Positions 36,466 through 45,457 of a DNA stretch of 64,000 nt are shown one piece after another; positions within the stretch are counted from its first letter, which is position 1, and each line of letters opens with the position of its first letter. The translations under genes and the position numbers were made by a program. Below the pieces are notes generated by a model, which was not told where the DNA came from, did no database searches, and was given only the letters and a program-made list of their open reading frames with translations. Source of the DNA: Flavobacterium hydrophilum (lineage in GTDB: Bacteria > Bacteroidota > Bacteroidia > Flavobacteriales > Flavobacteriaceae); contig NZ_QJHL01000001.1 of NCBI RefSeq assembly GCF_003202405.1, forward strand, positions 1,116,001 through 1,180,000, given 5' to 3'.

Positions 36466-38055
36466 ATGAAAATAAAATATATAATAGCAGTAATTATAAT
36501 GACCGCTTTCTGGGGATGTGAGAGTCTTGATACCCCACTAGTTGATAAAGAGTCAGATTTGTCTTTTTGGGATAAACCGGAAGATGCACTTTATGCACTA
36601 AACAGTTGCTATCCGGATCTTTATGGTGCGGAGCAGTTTATTTTTAATGAATCACTTTCTGATAACTCTTATACAAAAAGCAACAATGGATCGCTCGTAC
36701 GCGATGTTGCCAACGGAAGTTACAGCACTTCTGCCTCGTTAATGCGTGATGTGTGGATTGCAAGATATGCAGGAATTAAGCGATGCAATATCTTATTGGA
36801 TAATATTGCAAAAGTTCCGGGACTCAATGCTGAACTAAGAAACCGATATATTGCTGAGGCAAGGGCGATACGTGCCTTTCATTACTTTATTCTGATCAAT
36901 AACTTTGGAGATGTTCCCTTGGTTACAAGAGAAATAAGCATCGATGAGGCAAGTACTATTCCCAGAACAGCAAAAGCACAAGTACTGCAGTTTATCTTAG
37001 ATGAATTGGATTTTGCTAAAATACTTCCAAATTCATATTCAGATCCTGATAAAGGACGTTTTACAAAAGGTGCTGCAATGGCATTAAAAGCAAGAGTATT
37101 GCTTTGTGAAAGTCGTTGGCAGGAAGTGGCCGATATTTGTGATGCCATTATCAACAAAAAAGAAGCCGGGAACCTGGATTTGTTTAACGGAAGCTATTCC
37201 GACTTATTCAAGCCTGCAAACAAAGGTAATATCGAAGTTCTTCTGAATGTTGAATTTATGCCCGTAAACAGAGAGCATGGAAATCAGTATTTCCTGATTC
37301 CGCCATCTTTAGGAGGATATGCAGCAATTTCTCCTTCACAGGAATTAGCAGACAATTATCTGCTTTTAAATGGTAAGACAATAGCGGATCCGGCATACAA
37401 TGAATCCGATCCATATTCTAACAGAGACCCGCGTCTGGATGCGACAATTATTCGACATGGCTCAAAAATTGAAAATCAAAGTGGCGGTTTAGCGACAATA
37501 AACACCTATTTAGGAACAGGTGACGATGCAATAAATGCATCTTCAAATTGTACGCCTACCGGATATTATGTTTCGAAATTTTACGATAAAACAGCCCGAA
37601 ACCTTACAAATTCAGGTTCAAATCTTATCCTGATTCGTTATGCCGACGTATTACTGATGTATGCCGAAGCGAAATCTGAATTAAATACTTTTGGTCAGAC
37701 CGAATGGGATTTGACCATTAAAAAATTGCGTACAAGAGCCGGATTTACAAACGCAAATGCATTAAACTACCCTGGAGTTACAGGAACACTGATGCAGGAA
37801 ATCATTCGTCGTGAACGTCGTTCTGAATTAGCGATGGAAGGCTTAAGATTAATGGATTTAAGACGCTGGAAAACGGCTGAAATTGTTCTGAATGGCTGGC
37901 TGCACGGTATTAAAACCAATCAGGACCCGGCTGTCGATAATGGTTACATACGCGTCGATAACAGGGTTTTTGACAAAACAAAACATTATCTGTGGCCTGT
38001 ACCGCAATCGGAGAGAGATTTGAATAACAGTTTAACCCAAAATCCTAATTGGTAA
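36466..38055 (+). CDS. SusD/RagB-type glycan-binding lipoprotein of the mannan locus
   Basis: 529 residues with lipobox FWGC (Cys18) followed by ESLDTPLVDKE. The helical SusD body includes IRAFHYFILINNFGDVPLVTREI and the C-terminal REIIRRERRSELAMEGLRLMDLRRW block. It should sit on the receptor at 33378 as the surface binding lid. Only 10 bases separate the two genes. Confidence 0.96.
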   Translation: MKIKYIIAVIIMTAFWGCESLDTPLVDKESDLSFWDKPEDALYALNSCYPDLYGAEQFIFNESLSDNSYTKSNNGSLVRDVANGSYSTSASLMRDVWIARYAGIKRCNILLDNIAKVPGLNAELRNRYIAEARAIRAFHYFILINNFGDVPLVTREISIDEASTIPRTAKAQVLQFILDELDFAKILPNSYSDPDKGRFTKGAAMALKARVLLCESRWQEVADICDAIINKKEAGNLDLFNGSYSDLFKPANKGNIEVLLNVEFMPVNREHGNQYFLIPPSLGGYAAISPSQELADNYLLLNGKTIADPAYNESDPYSNRDPRLDATIIRHGSKIENQSGGLATINTYLGTGDDAINASSNCTPTGYYVSKFYDKTARNLTNSGSNLILIRYADVLLMYAEAKSELNTFGQTEWDLTIKKLRTRAGFTNANALNYPGVTGTLMQEIIRRERRSELAMEGLRLMDLRRWKTAEIVLNGWLHGIKTNQDPAVDNGYIRVDNRVFDKTKHYLWPVPQSERDLNNSLTQNPNW

Positions 38056-38069
38056 ATATCTAAAACATT

Positions 38070-39257
38070 ATGAAAAAGAAAATTACCGGGCTTATGAGCC
38101 TTATAGCGATCTTACTAATACTGGCTGGCTGCAGCGAAAGTTACGAATTGCAAACCGGTTTTGACGCTCCGCAAGCTTTGGTGTCGCCAGCTCAAAATCA
38201 ACTGATAGCAATAGATCTGGAAAATGGAACCACAACCAAATTTGAATGGGAAAAATCTATATCTCATCATGGAGGAGTAGTACTGTACGAAGTTGTTTTT
38301 GATAAAGAAAACGGGGATTTCACAAATCAGATATTTAAAACGGTTTCAAACGGAGGAGGAGGAGATGCCTGGCTCTCACTCACACCAAAACAATTAATTG
38401 CGTTGGCTAAACTTGCCAATATTGGAGTAGATTCTGAAGGTGTTGTTAAATGGAAAGTAATCGCTTCTCAGGGAGGTGAGCGAAAAGAGGTAGAAGAGGT
38501 ACGTACCTTGAAACTTAAGCGCCCTGCAGGAATAGGTGAAATTCCAGCCGAATTGTTTGCTTACGGCTCTGGATTTGAAGTTAAAACTATCGAAACTGCA
38601 ATGAAATTCAAAAAAATAGAAGATGGTGTTTTTGAAATTTTTGCATCCGTATCCAATGGAGAAATAAAATTTTGTAATGCTGCCACCGGAAATAAAGTGT
38701 TTTATATTCTTGGAAGCAATAACAAATTGGTTGAAGCTGATAATGAGTCGGGAATAGCAATGACTGGTACTGGAAATGCTTACAGAATTGTGGTTGACTT
38801 TAATTTGCTTACAGTTAAAACAACCGAAATAAAAGCAATTCAGATGATCAGAACCTGGCAGTATAATCTTGGAAACCTGACTTATATTGGAAACCATAAA
38901 TTTGAAGTTAAAAACATCGCTTTGCCTTACTACCATGATTGGGGATATCCGGAAGAACGCTATCGTTTTTGGGTAACTACAAATCAAGGCCAGGAAATCT
39001 GGGGTAGTTATCATAATGATCAGATGAACGCATCCAATATTCCGGGATTAGTAGCTTTTAATGTTCAGCCTGACGGATCACAACCTGCTACGTATTATAA
39101 CATCTATAATTTAGCAGATATCCCAAGTCCGGGACAAAATGGAGACTGGACAGGTATGTACAAACTGCCTAAAGGTTCTGAGAACAAGCATGCCAATGTT
39201 ATCATAGACATGTCAACTACCGGAGCTTATAAACATTTCGTCACTATCATTGATTAA
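38070..39257 (+). CDS. SusE/SusF-like surface glycan-binding lipoprotein
   Basis: 395 residues with lipobox ILAGC (Cys21). The N-terminal domain is SusE-like (APQALVSPAQNQLIAIDLENGTTTKFEW). The middle and C-terminal parts are beta-rich repeats like the starch-binding modules of SusE/SusF (FWVTTNQGQEIWGSYH, VQPDGSQPATYYNIYNL). It is the third protein of the outer membrane complex and should hold mannan at the surface. It starts 14 bases after susD. A hairpin at 39268 separates it from the enzyme genes. Confidence 0.87.
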   Translation: MKKKITGLMSLIAILLILAGCSESYELQTGFDAPQALVSPAQNQLIAIDLENGTTTKFEWEKSISHHGGVVLYEVVFDKENGDFTNQIFKTVSNGGGGDAWLSLTPKQLIALAKLANIGVDSEGVVKWKVIASQGGERKEVEEVRTLKLKRPAGIGEIPAELFAYGSGFEVKTIETAMKFKKIEDGVFEIFASVSNGEIKFCNAATGNKVFYILGSNNKLVEADNESGIAMTGTGNAYRIVVDFNLLTVKTTEIKAIQMIRTWQYNLGNLTYIGNHKFEVKNIALPYYHDWGYPEERYRFWVTTNQGQEIWGSYHNDQMNASNIPGLVAFNVQPDGSQPATYYNIYNLADIPSPGQNGDWTGMYKLPKGSENKHANVIIDMSTTGAYKHFVTIID

Positions 39258-39267
39258 TAAAATACAG

Positions 39268-39296
39268 ACAGGCTGTTGTAAAAGCAGCCTGTTTTA
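39268..39296 (+). terminator. Intra-operon terminator or attenuator after susE
   Basis: ACAGGCTG pairs perfectly with CAGCCTGT over a nine-base loop and runs into TTT. Placed between binding-protein and enzyme genes on one strand, it probably lets only part of the transcription continue. Confidence 0.75.
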
Positions 39297-39310
39297 AAAC
39301 ATATTCTACT

Positions 39311-40504
39311 ATGAAAAACACCCAAAAATTAAGCATATTATTCTTTAGCTTTTTGCTTTTTTCCTGCACAGAGAATACAGATACTGCGATGACGCATCCG
39401 GATCCAACTGAACCGGGAGTTACGATTACCTATAGAGAAAAAGCGAAACAGGTTTTTGATTTAGTCCAGCAAAATTATAAAATCAACAGCACAGGGCTGT
39501 ATTTGGAAAATTTTCCAAAGCAGGCTGGCGACAGGGAAGCGTCTTATCTATGGTCGCTTGATGGTCTGTTATCTGGTGTAAATCAATTAAAAGCCATTGG
39601 ATACAAAGACCAGAAACTAAACGACGCTTTTCTTGCAGCTGAAAAATACTATGACACGCAACGATCACCTGCTGCCTATGCTGCCTATCCTGTTCAGTAT
39701 GGATTAGAAGACCGCTTTTATGATGATAATGCGATTCTGGCTCTCGACTTACTTGAGGATTACCACCTTACAAAAAATCCAGCTACTCTGGAACGTGTGA
39801 AGAAAATTGCAGAGTTCAGTTTAACAGGTGAAAACAATGTCGCCGGGGGTGGAATGTACTGGGTGGAGCAATATCGCAACAAACCCGAAAGTGACATGTG
39901 CAACAAAGCAGTCTGTGCCAGTGCTTTTACGACAACGTATTTGCTGAAATTATATCAAATTACAAAAAACGAAGACTACCTGAAATTCGCAAAAAGGATT
40001 TATCAGTGGTTAACTACCAACATGAAAGATCCTGTTGATAATCTATTTTGGAATGACATTAGAATAAGGGATAATTTTGTGAACAAAACCAAGTGGACTT
40101 ATAACTCGGGAGCCATGATCAGTAACAATGTTCTGCTTTATGAAATTACGAATGATGAAGCCTATCTAAATGAAGCAAAAACAATCGCGGCTTCTACTTT
40201 TACTGTTTTTACACATACTACAGATAATCAGTTATTTTTTCCGGACCACGATTCCTGGTTCAACGTATGCCTTTTCAGAGGATATTTAGATCTTCTTAAA
40301 CATGCTCCAATGGCGCAGACTTACGTAAATACCTTCATAAAAAATGCTGACTATGCCTGGACAAAAGCAAGAAATAGCTACGGCCTGTTTTATGAAGACT
40401 GGTCAGGGGTTAAACCCGGAAGAGATAAATGGTTGTTACAGCAGGCAGGTCTTATTGAAATGTATGGTCGTATCGCATTATTAAAAGGAGAAAAAGAGTT
40501 ATGA
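39311..40504 (+). CDS. GH76 endo-alpha-1,6-mannanase, lipoprotein
   Basis: 397 residues with lipobox LLFSC (Cys19), so it is anchored and probably at the cell surface. The GH76 alpha/alpha barrel carries the paired catalytic aspartates Asp138-Asp139 in DRFYDDNAILALDLLEDY. Further family blocks are YLWSLDGLLSGVNQL, FWNDIRIRDN and KTKWTYNSGAMISNNVLLYEIT. The family cuts the alpha-1,6-mannose backbone of fungal and bacterial mannans. It overlaps the next GH76 gene by four bases (ATGA) and begins right after the hairpin downstream of susE. Confidence 0.93.
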   Translation: MKNTQKLSILFFSFLLFSCTENTDTAMTHPDPTEPGVTITYREKAKQVFDLVQQNYKINSTGLYLENFPKQAGDREASYLWSLDGLLSGVNQLKAIGYKDQKLNDAFLAAEKYYDTQRSPAAYAAYPVQYGLEDRFYDDNAILALDLLEDYHLTKNPATLERVKKIAEFSLTGENNVAGGGMYWVEQYRNKPESDMCNKAVCASAFTTTYLLKLYQITKNEDYLKFAKRIYQWLTTNMKDPVDNLFWNDIRIRDNFVNKTKWTYNSGAMISNNVLLYEITNDEAYLNEAKTIAASTFTVFTHTTDNQLFFPDHDSWFNVCLFRGYLDLLKHAPMAQTYVNTFIKNADYAWTKARNSYGLFYEDWSGVKPGRDKWLLQQAGLIEMYGRIALLKGEKEL

Positions 40505-41673
40505 AAAAAATGATTGCTGCTTTTATAATTTGTTTTTTATTTTCTAATCAGATTAACAGTCAAAACAACGCAGATGATACTTATAAAAATAGGGCGGAAT
40601 CCTTTTATGATTTGGTCTATAGCCTGTATTATCTTCCAAACTATAATCTGTTTTCAGAATATTATCCAAATACGAATCAGCCGAATATTAATTATTTTAA
40701 TGATGGTGAAAAAAACGCTAAGGAAGTTTCGTTTCTATGGCCCTTTAGCGGAATGACATCTGCCATCAATGTTCTTTATAAAATTGACAAAAACAAATAT
40801 AGTGCTCCATTGAAAAACCTGATAGAAGCACAAAAACAATATCGGGATACCGTTCGTAAACCTGCTGGTTATCAGGCCTACCCAACCCGTCTGGAAAAAT
40901 CAGACCGTTATTATGATGATAACGGTCTGGTGGGCATTGATTATATTGAAGCGTATTCCAATACAAAACAAGCGCACTATCTAAAAGATGCTAAAGAGGT
41001 TTTCGAATTCATAATCAGCGGATGGAATACAGACCTTGAAGGCGGAGTGACCTGGCTCGAAGGAGTTCGTGATATGAAACCGGCCTGTTCTAATGGCAAA
41101 GCAGCTGTTTTGGCTTTAAAGATTTATGAACAGACAAAAGATAAATACTATTTGGATTGGGGCCTGAAATTTTACAACTGGATGTATACCCATTTACGAA
41201 GCAGCGAAAATATTTACTGGAACGACATGAAAACAGCTGATCGTTCTGTTTTAAAAACAGCCTGGACATACAATACGGGTACAATGTTACAATCTGCGGT
41301 AAGTTTATATAAAATTACAGGAAAAAAAGAATACCTTAACGAAGCACAATTACTGGCAGAAGGATCCTATTTATTCTTTGGAAAAAAACAAACTGACGGA
41401 AGAATTTCAATTTTGGATGACCCTTGGTTTACCCTTGTTTTATTCCGTGGTTATCAGGATTTATACGAAGTAGATAAAAAACCAAAGTACATTGATACCA
41501 TTATCGGCAACATTAATTATGCGTGGATGCATGCCCGGGATGACAAAGGGCTTCTTTTTAAGGACTGGAACGCCGGATCAGATGAATCTAAAACGCCAAA
41601 ATGGTTGTTAAATGAGGCTTGTATTGTGGAATTATACGCCAGAATTGCAATTTTAAAAAATAAATCGCGCTAA
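40501..41673 (+). CDS. GH76 endo-alpha-1,6-mannanase, second copy
   Basis: 390 residues and clearly paralogous to the preceding protein. Paired Asp139-Asp140 lie in DRYYDDNGLVGIDYIEAYS; FLWPFSGMTSAINVLYKI and IYWNDMKTADRSVLKTAWTYNTG correspond to blocks in the first copy. Here the signal peptide ends in INSQ without a lipobox, so this copy is likely soluble in the periplasm. One surface and one periplasmic copy would fit stepwise breakdown. The start codon overlaps the upstream stop codon, which indicates coupling. Confidence 0.92.
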   Translation: MKKMIAAFIICFLFSNQINSQNNADDTYKNRAESFYDLVYSLYYLPNYNLFSEYYPNTNQPNINYFNDGEKNAKEVSFLWPFSGMTSAINVLYKIDKNKYSAPLKNLIEAQKQYRDTVRKPAGYQAYPTRLEKSDRYYDDNGLVGIDYIEAYSNTKQAHYLKDAKEVFEFIISGWNTDLEGGVTWLEGVRDMKPACSNGKAAVLALKIYEQTKDKYYLDWGLKFYNWMYTHLRSSENIYWNDMKTADRSVLKTAWTYNTGTMLQSAVSLYKITGKKEYLNEAQLLAEGSYLFFGKKQTDGRISILDDPWFTLVLFRGYQDLYEVDKKPKYIDTIIGNINYAWMHARDDKGLLFKDWNAGSDESKTPKWLLNEACIVELYARIAILKNKSR

Positions 41674-41684
41674 ATTATATTACT

Positions 41685-44036
41685 ATGAAAAAGATTTTAA
41701 GCCTATTATTTGTGGCCATTAGCTGTGTATCGCATACTGCTTACAGTCAAAAAGATAAAAAGAGGTTGTCTGATTACGTTAACCCAAACATCGGAACAGC
41801 ACACAGCCGTTGGTTTTTTTATACTCCCGGTGCGATGCCGTTTGGTCTTGCAAAACTGGGACCTTCAACCAATGCACATATAGGCAACGTACAAGGCTGG
41901 GAAGCCACAGGTTATGATGACAGAGATACTTCTATTGAAGGTTTTGCCTGTTTACATGAATTTCAGGTAGGCGGAATCGTCCTGGCGCCTTCGGTTGGAA
42001 AATTACAAACAATACCGGGAAGCCTTGATAAACCTGACGAAGGCTACAGATCGAGATTTGATCGAAAAGATGAATATGCGACAGCCGGATATTATTCGGT
42101 TTTGCTTAAAGATTATAATGTTAAAGCAGAATTGACAGCGACAAAAAGAGTAGGTTTTCAGCGATATACCTTTCCGAAATCATCTCAGTCCAACATCATT
42201 TTTGACATTGGAAACAGACAGGGCGAAAGCGGAGCTGTAAAGGAATCAAAAGTGACTATTACCGAAGATGGAAGAATCGAAGGGTATGTGATTACCACAC
42301 CTGAATACGTGAAAAAATATCAGGCAGGAGCTGATGTGGCGATGTATTTTTCTGCAGTATTAGACAAAAAACCAGCTAGTTTCGGAACATTCAACAAAAA
42401 AGAAACTCTGGCAAATGCTAAAGAAATAAGTGGAGAAGGAGCAGGAGTTTATCTGACTTTCGATACAAAAGAAAATGAAATGATCACCGTAAAAATTGGT
42501 CTTTCGTACACTTCAGTTGCCAATGCCAGACTTAATCTTGAAACCGAAGCCAAAAAACTCAATTTCGATTCAGCAAAAAAAGAAAGCCAAAAAGTGTGGA
42601 ATGATTATTTGGGAAGAATTACAGTTGAAGGCAAGAACGAAACGGATAAAATTAAATTCTACACAGGCTTATACCATGCTGTATTAGGCCGCGGATTGGG
42701 CAGTGATGTAAACGGAGCGTATCCGATGAATAACGGAAAAGTAGGTCAGATTCCGCTTGACGCGAAAGGAAAACCGCAGCACAACTATTATAATACCGAT
42801 GCTATCTGGGGAGGTTTCTGGAACTTAACTCAATTGTGGGCACTGGCATATCCTGAATATTATGCAGACTGGGTTCAGGGGCAAATATTGGTTTACAAAG
42901 ACGCAGGATGGTTAGGAGACGGAATTGCAAACAGCAAATATGTTTCGGGAGTAGGTACAAATTTTACAGGTCTTGCTATTGCCTCGGCTTATAACTCCGG
43001 TATCCGTAATTTTGATGTAGAAAAAGGATATGAAGCAGCTCTGAAAAATGAATTAGAATGGAGAGACAGAATTGAAGGCGCAGGAAAAATGGATGTAAAA
43101 CAGTTTGTAGAATTGGGTTATTCACCATTTGTAGATAATATGGATTACAATACCAATACAAATGGTTCCGGATTTTCAGCTTCGCATACGCTGGAATATT
43201 CCTATAGTGCCTATGCAGTAGCGCAATTTGCAAAAGCATTAGGTAAAACAAGCGATTACGAAAAACTCATCAAATTAGCTGACGGATGGAAATTGCTTTA
43301 TGATAAAGAAACAGCTTTTATCAGACCGAAATATGCGAATGGAGAATTTATAAAAAACTTCAATCCATCAGAACCATGGAGAGGTTTTCAGGAAGGCAAT
43401 GCGTGGCAATACACGTTTTATGTTCCTCACAATGTTCCTGAATTAGTAGCAACTTTAGGGAAAGATACTTTTAATAACCGTCTGGATGACATCTTTACAA
43501 AATCGCAACAGAATGTTTTTGGCGGAGGAAAAACTATAGATGCTTTTGCAGGATTATCAGGATTCTATAATCACGGAAATCAGCCTAATTTACATATTTC
43601 ATGGTTGTTTAATTTTTCTGGCAAACCGTATCTGACACAAAAATGGGTACACGCAATTTGCGACGAATTTTACGGAACCGAAGGAATTCATGGTTACGGT
43701 TACGGTCAGGACGAAGATCAGGGACAATTAGGTGCCTGGTACGTTATGGCATCCATTGGATTGTTTGATGTAAAGGGATTGACTGATATTAATCCGTCAT
43801 TTCAAATCAGCAGTCCGTTATTTGATAAAATTACAATCAAAAAGTTAGGAAAAGATCGTAATAAATCTTTTGTTATTGATGTGAAAAATAATTCCAAAAC
43901 CAATATTTATCTGCAGGATGCAAAACTGAATGATAGCAGTTTAAATCAGTTGTCTATTGACTTAGATGTTATCAAAAAAGGAGGCAGTTTAAAAATGACC
44001 GTAGATGCTGCTGCCAGCGAAAAATGGTCTAACTAA
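41685..44036 (+). CDS. GH92 exo-alpha-mannosidase
   Basis: 783 residues with a signal peptide ending at TAYSQ. The GH92 N-terminal beta-sandwich opens with LSDYVNPNIGTAHSRWFFYTPGAMPFG and the alpha/alpha barrel follows from about residue 300. The family-typical acidic block near the end reads GYGYGQDEDQGQLGAWYVMASIG. These are calcium-dependent inverting enzymes that remove alpha-1,2-, 1,3- or other mannose branches. With two GH76 enzymes it supplies the side-chain activity needed for yeast-type mannan. It follows the second GH76 gene by 11 bases. Confidence 0.94.
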   Translation: MKKILSLLFVAISCVSHTAYSQKDKKRLSDYVNPNIGTAHSRWFFYTPGAMPFGLAKLGPSTNAHIGNVQGWEATGYDDRDTSIEGFACLHEFQVGGIVLAPSVGKLQTIPGSLDKPDEGYRSRFDRKDEYATAGYYSVLLKDYNVKAELTATKRVGFQRYTFPKSSQSNIIFDIGNRQGESGAVKESKVTITEDGRIEGYVITTPEYVKKYQAGADVAMYFSAVLDKKPASFGTFNKKETLANAKEISGEGAGVYLTFDTKENEMITVKIGLSYTSVANARLNLETEAKKLNFDSAKKESQKVWNDYLGRITVEGKNETDKIKFYTGLYHAVLGRGLGSDVNGAYPMNNGKVGQIPLDAKGKPQHNYYNTDAIWGGFWNLTQLWALAYPEYYADWVQGQILVYKDAGWLGDGIANSKYVSGVGTNFTGLAIASAYNSGIRNFDVEKGYEAALKNELEWRDRIEGAGKMDVKQFVELGYSPFVDNMDYNTNTNGSGFSASHTLEYSYSAYAVAQFAKALGKTSDYEKLIKLADGWKLLYDKETAFIRPKYANGEFIKNFNPSEPWRGFQEGNAWQYTFYVPHNVPELVATLGKDTFNNRLDDIFTKSQQNVFGGGKTIDAFAGLSGFYNHGNQPNLHISWLFNFSGKPYLTQKWVHAICDEFYGTEGIHGYGYGQDEDQGQLGAWYVMASIGLFDVKGLTDINPSFQISSPLFDKITIKKLGKDRNKSFVIDVKNNSKTNIYLQDAKLNDSSLNQLSIDLDVIKKGGSLKMTVDAAASEKWSN

Positions 44037-44078
44037 ATTTATTTCCTCAATTAAATAATAACGAACCAAAATAGTTAT

Positions 44079-45248
44079 ATGAAAAAAAATCAATTACAAA
44101 ATGTGTTTCCGGTACTTTTCGGATTCTTTATTATGGGGTTTTGTGATGTTGTTGGAATTACTGCAACACATGTAAAAGCAGATTTTGGACTAAGCGATAC
44201 CATGTCCAATATGATTCCGGTTGCATTATTTTCGATGTTTTTACTGTTTTCAGTCCCAACAGGAATTTTAATGAATAAAATTGGACGCAAACGTACCGTA
44301 CTAATAAGCAACATCATCACTATTGTTGCTATGTTTTTACCTTTGATAGGCTACACTTTTGCCCTGTGTATAGTTTCATTTGCCCTCCTGGGAATTGCCA
44401 ATACGATGTTGCAGGTTTCAATAAATCCGTTGTTATCAAACATTGTACAAGGAGATAAACTGTCTTCAACCATTACGGCAGGACAGTTTGTAAAAGCAAT
44501 TTCATCCTTTTGTGGTCCTTTTATTGCTGCCTATACAGCCTCAGAGCTAGGTAACTGGCAATATATTTTTCCTATCTACGCGGTGATAACTTTAATTTCA
44601 ACTATCTGGCTTACAGCTACTCCAATTCAGGAAGAACAAATTGTAGCTGATGATAAAGGATCATTTATAAATGTATTTAGTCTTCTGAAGGATAAAACTA
44701 TTTTACAGCTGTTTTTCGGAATTGTATTTTTGGTGGGAATAGACGTGGGAGTGAACACAGCAGCACCTAAAATACTGATGGAGCGATGTGGATTAGATTC
44801 AATTAGTGCCGGTTATGGTACCAGTATGTATTTTGCTTTCCGTACTACCGGCTCATTTATAGGGGTTTGGTTATTAAGCAGGTTTTCTTCAAAGGCTTTC
44901 TTTAAAATCACGGCCGTTATCACTGTTCTGGCGTTGCTGGCCTTGATTTTTATTGCGAATGAAGCTGCCATTTTTGCTCTTTATGGCCTGATTGGTTTAT
45001 CCATTGCAAATGTTTTTTCAATCTTGTTTTCAATTGCATTGCAGTCAAAACCGGAAAAAGCAAACGAAATTTCGGGATTGATGGTTACCGGGGTTTTTGG
45101 AGGTGCCGTAGTTCCTTTTGTCATGGGACTTGCTACTGATACATTTGGATCTCAAATTGGTTCAGTGGTTATTATTTTAGTTTGTGCTTTTTATTTGCTG
45201 TATTGCTCGTTTGCAGTAAGGGCTGAAAGTGGGACTGAGGAAAATTAG
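44079..45248 (+). CDS. Sugar MFS transporter, probable mannose permease
   Basis: 389 residues, with about 12 hydrophobic helices and the MFS loop motif MNKIGRKRTVLIS between helices 2 and 3. An ordered start MGFCDVVGITATHVKADFGLSDTMSNMIP resembles FHS-type (FucP-like) sugar:proton symporters of Bacteroidota. As the last gene of the mannan operon it most likely carries released mannose across the inner membrane to the ROK kinase. Substrate choice is inferred from position alone. Confidence 0.9.
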   Translation: MKKNQLQNVFPVLFGFFIMGFCDVVGITATHVKADFGLSDTMSNMIPVALFSMFLLFSVPTGILMNKIGRKRTVLISNIITIVAMFLPLIGYTFALCIVSFALLGIANTMLQVSINPLLSNIVQGDKLSSTITAGQFVKAISSFCGPFIAAYTASELGNWQYIFPIYAVITLISTIWLTATPIQEEQIVADDKGSFINVFSLLKDKTILQLFFGIVFLVGIDVGVNTAAPKILMERCGLDSISAGYGTSMYFAFRTTGSFIGVWLLSRFSSKAFFKITAVITVLALLALIFIANEAAIFALYGLIGLSIANVFSILFSIALQSKPEKANEISGLMVTGVFGGAVVPFVMGLATDTFGSQIGSVVIILVCAFYLLYCSFAVRAESGTEEN

Positions 45249-45320
45249 ATATTTGAGATATGGATTAATTTAATCTTAGTATTTAATATACTGCTATATT
45301 ATTTGTAGTCTTTTTTTGGT

Positions 45321-45328
45321 TACTTTTG
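45321..45328 (+). promoter_or_regulatory. Candidate -7 element before the structured leader
   Basis: TACTTTTG is an exact TAnnTTTG; TTTG at 45302-45305 lies 15 bases upstream. Transcription would start just before the hairpin at 45342-45402. Confidence 0.4.
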
Positions 45329-45341
45329 AAAATAATATAAA

Positions 45342-45402
45342 ACGAAACAAACATTCGTATCTGCATCCAAAATGGGATGGATTTGTGAATGTTTGTTTTC
45401 GT
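45342..45402 (+). other. Two-tier hairpin in the leader of the unknown membrane protein gene
   Basis: ACGAAACAAACATTC pairs with GAATGTTTGTTTTCGT, with one bulged T. Inside, CATCC pairs with GGATG over a six-base loop. No T tract follows, so it is not an ordinary terminator. It may be a structured 5' leader or the remnant of a small inverted-repeat element. Confidence 0.7.
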
Positions 45403-45457
45403 GTATAAATAAGTTAAGGGCATAACTAAAAAAACTTCAAGAACTAAAATCCATCAA

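Noticed and set aside
38394..39014. Long antisense frame (206 codons) on the minus strand
   Set aside because: It lies fully inside the SusE-like gene, lacks any domain or start signal and has the low-complexity look of a shadow frame.
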